Shown: positions 31,028 to 35,591 of the stretch, one piece after another
Numbering within the stretch: the stretch's first letter is position 1
Layout of the letters: each line of letters begins with the position of its first letter
Assembly (NCBI GenBank): GCA_004557035.1
Contig: SFFB01000020.1
Coordinates: forward strand, 1 to 35,591
Source of the DNA: Bacteroidales bacterium
GTDB taxonomy: Bacteria > Bacteroidota > Bacteroidia > Bacteroidales > Bacteroidaceae
Direction of reading: 5' to 3'
DNA: 35,591 bases
Position numbers and translations under genes: made by a program
The notes under the pieces: model-generated
Database searches by the model: none
Told to the model about the DNA's origin: nothing
Seen by the model: only the letters and a program-made list of their open reading frames with translations

Positions 31028-31035
31028 CAAAAGTA
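31028..31035 (-). promoter_or_regulatory. Probable -7 element of the receptor-phosphatase operon
   Basis: TACTTTTG on the minus strand, 41 nt before the receptor ATG. No well-spaced TTTG upstream; activity may depend on an activator. Confidence 0.5.
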
Positions 31036-31192
31036 GGCGGGCCATATCACAAGACCGTTTCAAGTTTATTACACTTCTGTAACACTTTGACGCCACAATT
31101 ATCGAGACCAACCAAGGCGATTTTACAACAAAAAGTGACGGTTGTCCGTTAGAAAAAGAGCCTCACATTCACTATTATAATTATTTAATGTG

Positions 31193-31200
31193 TACATTTG
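31193..31200 (+). promoter_or_regulatory. Probable -7 element of the GH95 gene
   Basis: TACATTTG, 48 nt before the chosen ATG at 31249. The -33 region is not a good TTTG match. Confidence 0.5.
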
Positions 31201-31248
31201 CCCCAAATATTCATCAATCTTATTTTCCTTAATCTTATAATGTTATCT

Positions 31249-34200
31249 ATGAAGAAAATCTCTCTCTTTTTGAGCCTGATGTTCTGCATCGTTGTGCAGG
31301 CATGGGCTGGAAGTGGGGTGACGACGGCTCCGGCACGGCAAACTGCAGCGACTTTCACGGCAGTTGAGGGCATAAGGGCCACAAGCTTCACTCCCGGGAC
31401 GGTGGTAACCGACGCTGCCTCAATCAGCGAAGGCTACGCCTACGTTATTCGCTCGACACGCGGCTTCTTGCTCTACAGCGCCGACTTCCCCAATCACATT
31501 GCAGGCAGTGCAGGCAGTGGCGTGTCAGACGAGGGCACAGCCGCCTATGACGTGGCAGCCCAGCAGTTCCAGTTCAAAACCGACGGCACCAATACCTACC
31601 TCTACAGCGTGGGGGCCGGCAAATATGTGAAGAGCGATGGCTCTTATGAAGACACGCCTTCCTCGCCCGTCACCTTCGTGGCCACGGGCAATGCCAACTA
31701 TCCCTTCCAGATAAAGGTAGGTAGCAGCTACATCAATATGCAGGCTTCGTCAGGCTATGATCATGGCTGTGCAGTTGACGGCTGGAGCACGCCGGACGAT
31801 GGCAACCGTCTGGCCATCATCGAAGCCGTCGTGCTCAACGAACTGGAAGCTTATCGCGCTCAATACAAGGCTTTGGTGCAGCAGATCCAGAACGCCAAGA
31901 AGCTGCAATACTTCTTCCACAGCACCGCTGAGGCCGAGGCTGCCATTCCGGCGACCATGCCGACGACAGAAGAAGGTCTGCAAAATGCCATCACCGCTAT
32001 GCAGGATGCTCTCACGGCTATGGAGAGCACCCCGGTGCTGGGCACCGAAATTGATGGTGTGCCCCTTTTCATCGGCAACCTGCTTCACTCGTCGCTCTAT
32101 GTAGGTTTGAAAGACAACCAGCTGGGTTCGAACAACGGCAAATATGACAAAGACCACGTGTGGTATTTTGAAAAAGCCGGCGACGACAATACCTATTATA
32201 TGAAGAACTTGGCCACCGGCCTTTATGTGGCTACTCTGCCCACGGCCAACAATATGCGCGTGGACTTGGTTGAAAAAGAAAATGCCGGTGTTTATACGGT
32301 GGAATATGCCGGTGTGAACGGCTATTGCAATATCTACGACAAAAACGGCGAGGCAGATCGCAATGCGCTGCATATGGTAAACTGGGACGGCGTGGTGCGC
32401 TGGAGTACTTCGGCCGATGCTTCAAAATTCCTGTTGCAAAACGCTTCCGACCTCGTGGCTGCCATGGAGAAGACTTACACCATCCAAAACTGGACCAACG
32501 GCTATATGAGCGTGGCCGACGGTTATGTGGACGGCAGCGGCAACCTGAAAGTGACCAACAACAACGAACCGAGCAACTTCGACGGTCTGTGGTATATCAT
32601 GAAGACACAGGACGGTTTTTATCGCTTTGTCAATGCCGGCGAAACGAAGAAGGGTTTGATTCTCAATATGACTGGCAGCGAAGGCAATGCCCGTGCAGCC
32701 ATGACAGCAGCCTCCACGGCTGATGCCAGTGAAGGTTCTTACTTCAACGGCACAATCAATCTCGACGGTACGGCCAGCTACATCAAGATTGCCTCTTCGA
32801 CCAATAACTATTGGAACAAGCGCAACGATTATCTGGCTTTGTGGGATTCGGGCAGTGCCGTTGGCGACAATGGCTCCACCTTCTACATCACCGAAGTTGT
32901 GCCCACTGATGAGATGCTTTATTCCGAATTCAACACTGTCGAAGCCGGTCAGCGTCCTGCTGATATCAATGACTTCTCGCTTTGGTATAACGTGCCCGTG
33001 GCACATACCGGCGTGAGCGACACTTGGATGGAATATGCTCTGCCTTTGGGCAACGGACAGATTGGTACGACCATTCGTGGCGGACTCTACAAAGACGAAA
33101 TCCAATTCAACGAGAAGACACTCTGGGCCGGCACAACAGCCAACAGCAACCAGGGTTACTTCCAGAACTTCGGTTCAATCAAAGTCATCGACAAGAGCGG
33201 TAATTTCTCGCTCGCCGACGACAGCAAGCCCGTCAAGGCATACAACCGCTACCTCGATATCGTTGACGGCGTGGGCGGTGTGAACTACAAGAGCAGCGAC
33301 GAAGCCACAAGCTACAAGCGCCGCTACTTCGTTTCGGCCACCGACCAGGTGTTTGTGGCTCACTATGAAGCCAACGGCACTGACAAACTGACCTTCGACA
33401 TCACCTATGCCCCCGACAAGCTGATTAACGCCAGTGAGGTGACCTATTCCGACGGCACGGCCTCCTTCAATGGCCAGCTCAACGTGATTGCTTACAACAC
33501 TGCCTTCAAGGTATTGGCCAACGACGGCGCAACCGTAACGACCGACAACACGGGTATTCATGTGGTCGGCGCAGATTGGGTCAATGTGGTGATGGCAGCA
33601 GCCACAGACTATGATGCCACCAAGTCGGGCTGCGTAAGTGGTGAAACAGCCGACCAGATTGCCGAAAAGGTGCAGGCACGCATTGCCGCCGCCACGGCTA
33701 AAGACTATGCCACACTGCTGGCTGCCCACGTGGCCAAGCACAGCGAATTGATGAACCGCGTTGAGCTCAATTTGGGCACGGTCAGCGACAAGACAACCGA
33801 AGACCTCATCAAGTTCTACAATCAAGCTGCCGACAACAAAGTGTCAGCCGAGGGCCTGTTCCTCGAAAGCCTCTACTTCCAGTATGGCCGATACATGACC
33901 ATCGGTGCTAATCTCGACACGACCATCCATGCTCCCAGCAACTTGCAGGGTATCTGGAACGACCGCTCGAACACCAGCTTCTGGCACTGCGATGTACACG
34001 CCGACATCAACGTCGAAATGAACTACTGGCCTGCTGACCCCACCAACCTCAGCGAAATGCACCGCCCCTTCCTCGATCACATCATCGACTTGGCCGCTGC
34101 GCCTAACTCTCCTTGGGCTGCCTTGGCCACCAAGATTGCCGGCAAGGCCGGTGGCTGGGCTGTAGCTGTAGAGAACAACATCTTCGGCGGCACTTCTACT

Positions 34201-35355
34201 TGGGAGAATAACCGCATCAAGACCTGCGGCGCCTGGTATGTCACTCACCTGTGGCGCTACTACAAGTACACACTCGACCGCGAATTCTTGAAGAAGGCAC
34301 TGCCCGTGATGTATGACTATGCGCTCTTCACCAAGAATATCTCTACGCTCGACGGCAACGGCAAATATGAAATCAAGAACGAGTGGAGCCCCGAGCACGG
34401 ACCTACCGACGTGACGGCTTTTGCACAGCAAACCAGCTACGAAGCACTCGACGAAGTGTTTAAGGCTCATGCCGAACTGGGCGACGAGTCACCGCTCACA
34501 GCCGAACAGATTGCTGCCATCCAAGATCTCTACGATAACTTCGACAAGGGTCTTTGGACGGAAACCTTCAACGGCAAGACTATGATTTCTGAATGGAAGA
34601 ACAATGCCCTGCAAGATCAGGGTCACCGTCACCTCTCGCACCTGATGTGCCTCTATCCCTTCTCAATGGTAAGCGCATTCGACACGACCACCGAGGGAAC
34701 AGCACTCTTCCAGGCTGCCTATAATGGTCAGATTGCCCGCAATGGTGACGTAACGGGATGGTCAATGGGCTGGCAAACCAACACCTACGCCCGTTGCCTT
34801 GATGGCGACAACGCACGCCGCAACCTGACGCTGGCCTTGCGCCACTCCACCAATTATGCCATTGCCATGGGCGGCGACGGCGGCTGCTACTACAACCTCT
34901 TCGATGCCCACTCTCCCTTCCAGATTGACGGTAACTATGGCTGCACCAGCGGTATCGCCGAAATGTTGCTTCAGAGCTACGACGACGTTATCACCGTGTT
35001 GCCCGCACTGCCTTCAGCATGGAGCAACGGTAACGTGAGAGGCTTGAAGGCCCAAGGCGACTATACAGTCGACGAAGATTGGGAAAACGGCAAGCCGACC
35101 CGCGTGGCTGTGACTAACAACAAGAGCGAAGACCGTTCAGTAGACATCCGCGTAGCAGGCGAAGTGAGAAACTACGACCTGCAAGGAGGCGAAACATTGG
35201 TGATTGAAATGGAAGAAGGCAAGTTCCCCACTTCCATCCAAACCATCAATCAGGGCACAGTCTCTGAGAAGGCCATGTACGACCTCTCGGGCCGTCGTGT
35301 CAACAAACTCCGTCAAGGTGTATACATTGTAGACGGCAAGAAAATGGTATACTAA
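31249..35355 (+). CDS. Secreted multidomain GH95 glycosidase (alpha-L-fucosidase family)
   Basis: A 1368-residue exported protein. Signal peptide about 1-24 (MKKISLFLSLMFCIVVQAWA). Residues about 30-185, 255-375 and 385-560 are three beta-rich lectin-like regions; a helical segment (about 195-250, from LNELEAYRAQYK) lies after the first. The GH95 module runs from about 577 (LWYNVPVAHTG, YALPLGNGQIGTTIRGG, DEIQFNEKTLW) to about 1300, with NLQGIWNDRSN, VHADINVEMNYWP (near 915), EWSPEHGP (Glu1049), HRHLSHLMCLYP and DGNYGCTSGIAEMLLQS. The tail (YDLSGRRVNKLRQGVYIVDG) resembles a type IX secretion sorting domain. GH95 enzymes release terminal L-fucose or L-galactose; which one is not settled here. 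The first of two Asn near 915 appears as Asp. Start 31249 gives the best signal peptide. Confidence 0.9.
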   Translation: MKKISLFLSLMFCIVVQAWAGSGVTTAPARQTAATFTAVEGIRATSFTPGTVVTDAASISEGYAYVIRSTRGFLLYSADFPNHIAGSAGSGVSDEGTAAYDVAAQQFQFKTDGTNTYLYSVGAGKYVKSDGSYEDTPSSPVTFVATGNANYPFQIKVGSSYINMQASSGYDHGCAVDGWSTPDDGNRLAIIEAVVLNELEAYRAQYKALVQQIQNAKKLQYFFHSTAEAEAAIPATMPTTEEGLQNAITAMQDALTAMESTPVLGTEIDGVPLFIGNLLHSSLYVGLKDNQLGSNNGKYDKDHVWYFEKAGDDNTYYMKNLATGLYVATLPTANNMRVDLVEKENAGVYTVEYAGVNGYCNIYDKNGEADRNALHMVNWDGVVRWSTSADASKFLLQNASDLVAAMEKTYTIQNWTNGYMSVADGYVDGSGNLKVTNNNEPSNFDGLWYIMKTQDGFYRFVNAGETKKGLILNMTGSEGNARAAMTAASTADASEGSYFNGTINLDGTASYIKIASSTNNYWNKRNDYLALWDSGSAVGDNGSTFYITEVVPTDEMLYSEFNTVEAGQRPADINDFSLWYNVPVAHTGVSDTWMEYALPLGNGQIGTTIRGGLYKDEIQFNEKTLWAGTTANSNQGYFQNFGSIKVIDKSGNFSLADDSKPVKAYNRYLDIVDGVGGVNYKSSDEATSYKRRYFVSATDQVFVAHYEANGTDKLTFDITYAPDKLINASEVTYSDGTASFNGQLNVIAYNTAFKVLANDGATVTTDNTGIHVVGADWVNVVMAAATDYDATKSGCVSGETADQIAEKVQARIAAATAKDYATLLAAHVAKHSELMNRVELNLGTVSDKTTEDLIKFYNQAADNKVSAEGLFLESLYFQYGRYMTIGANLDTTIHAPSNLQGIWNDRSNTSFWHCDVHADINVEMNYWPADPTNLSEMHRPFLDHIIDLAAAPNSPWAALATKIAGKAGGWAVAVENNIFGGTSTWENNRIKTCGAWYVTHLWRYYKYTLDREFLKKALPVMYDYALFTKNISTLDGNGKYEIKNEWSPEHGPTDVTAFAQQTSYEALDEVFKAHAELGDESPLTAEQIAAIQDLYDNFDKGLWTETFNGKTMISEWKNNALQDQGHRHLSHLMCLYPFSMVSAFDTTTEGTALFQAAYNGQIARNGDVTGWSMGWQTNTYARCLDGDNARRNLTLALRHSTNYAIAMGGDGGCYYNLFDAHSPFQIDGNYGCTSGIAEMLLQSYDDVITVLPALPSAWSNGNVRGLKAQGDYTVDEDWENGKPTRVAVTNNKSEDRSVDIRVAGEVRNYDLQGGETLVIEMEEGKFPTSIQTINQGTVSEKAMYDLSGRRVNKLRQGVYIVDGKKMVY

Positions 35356-35376
35356 TTCTATCACGATTTAACTTCA

Positions 35377-35414
35377 AAACGGTTGCCATAGGCGTTTGCC
35401 CTTGGCAACCGTTT
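35377..35414 (+). terminator. Terminator of the GH95 gene
   Basis: AAACGGTTGCC (35377-35387) pairs perfectly with GGCAACCGTTT (35404-35414), then GTGGTTT. It lies 21 nt after the stop. Confidence 0.85.
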
Positions 35415-35591
35415 GTGGTTTATAAGAGAACATCTTTCACGAAGATCGACTCAACACACAACACCCACGTCATTAGTCAAGACGTATTTAGATGAAGATT
35501 CCAAATAGAAACGCAACGAATTGGCCTCTCTCCCTATGATGCCCTTTTATAAAAAAACTCATCGGTCGGGGAGCGCCGCGCGGCAAGGGGC
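35415..35591. other. Right-edge intergenic sequence
   Basis: No gene or promoter recognised. It is AT-rich until the last 25 bases, which turn GC-rich (CGGTCGGGGAGCGCCGCGCG) and may belong to the next feature beyond the window. Confidence 0.3.

Overview
The window looks like chromosomal DNA of a Bacteroidales bacterium, most likely Prevotella or a close relative. The evidence is the repeated Bacteroidota-type promoter TTTG-N19/20-TAnnTTTG, sometimes with perfect spacing; two large TonB-dependent receptors; a GH95 enzyme whose C-terminal tail resembles Prevotella type IX secretion tails; and the rplM-rpsI-rpsB-tsf order. No tRNA, rRNA, CRISPR array, transposase or phage gene was recognised, and no main gene looks broken.

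Layout. 1-263: start of a gene leaving the window on the minus strand, preceded by two hairpin repeats. 264-4322 (minus): a purF-like gene whose glutaminase site looks dead, a MATE exporter, a cytidylate-kinase-like protein and a YfcE-type phosphodiesterase. 4510-7237 (minus): ribosomal operon rplM-rpsI-rpsB-tsf with its promoter, a structured spacer before rpsB and a terminator. 7825-9020 (minus): mtnN-luxS, which recycle S-adenosylhomocysteine; their promoter is interleaved with that of the divergent SulP anion transporter (9199-10905). 10994-12753: a small membrane protein, an apparently unannotated structured RNA unit and a MerR regulator. 12868-15871 (minus): rRNA methyltransferase (NOL1/NOP2/sun), prmA and a secreted protein of unknown function. 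15872-16869: a repeat island with inverted promoters. 16870-20135 (plus): an AspT/YidE transporter and a polysaccharide flippase. 20163-23779 (minus): recJ-recQ. 24380-26723 (minus): a TonB receptor and a secreted HMA metal-binding protein. 27102-30986 (minus): a TonB receptor and a secreted acid-phosphatase-like enzyme. 31249-35355 (plus): a large secreted GH95 glycosidase.

The most unusual content is outside the genes. (1) A hairpin repeat family keeps its flanks while both stem arms change together, and one arm doubles as the promoter -7 element. In the 15.9-16.8 kb island, two perfect 81-bp inverted copies supply the apparent promoters of the two divergent genes. (2) Three intergenic copies of another module carry a TAnnTTTG promoter element, then within about 20 nt a perfect terminator hairpin, then a conserved AGTTTTTCC/CCTTAT stem-loop. 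(3) A perfect promoter at 11.8 kb drives a predicted RNA of about 190 nt that ends in a U-tract hairpin and has a competing 15-bp long-range pairing, which suggests a switch or a new small RNA.

The two receptor loci each pair a TonB receptor with a small secreted partner (metal-binding protein or phosphatase). This suggests nutrient capture: a metal, probably copper, and a phosphorylated compound, respectively. All functional calls come from reading motifs by eye; no database search was run.
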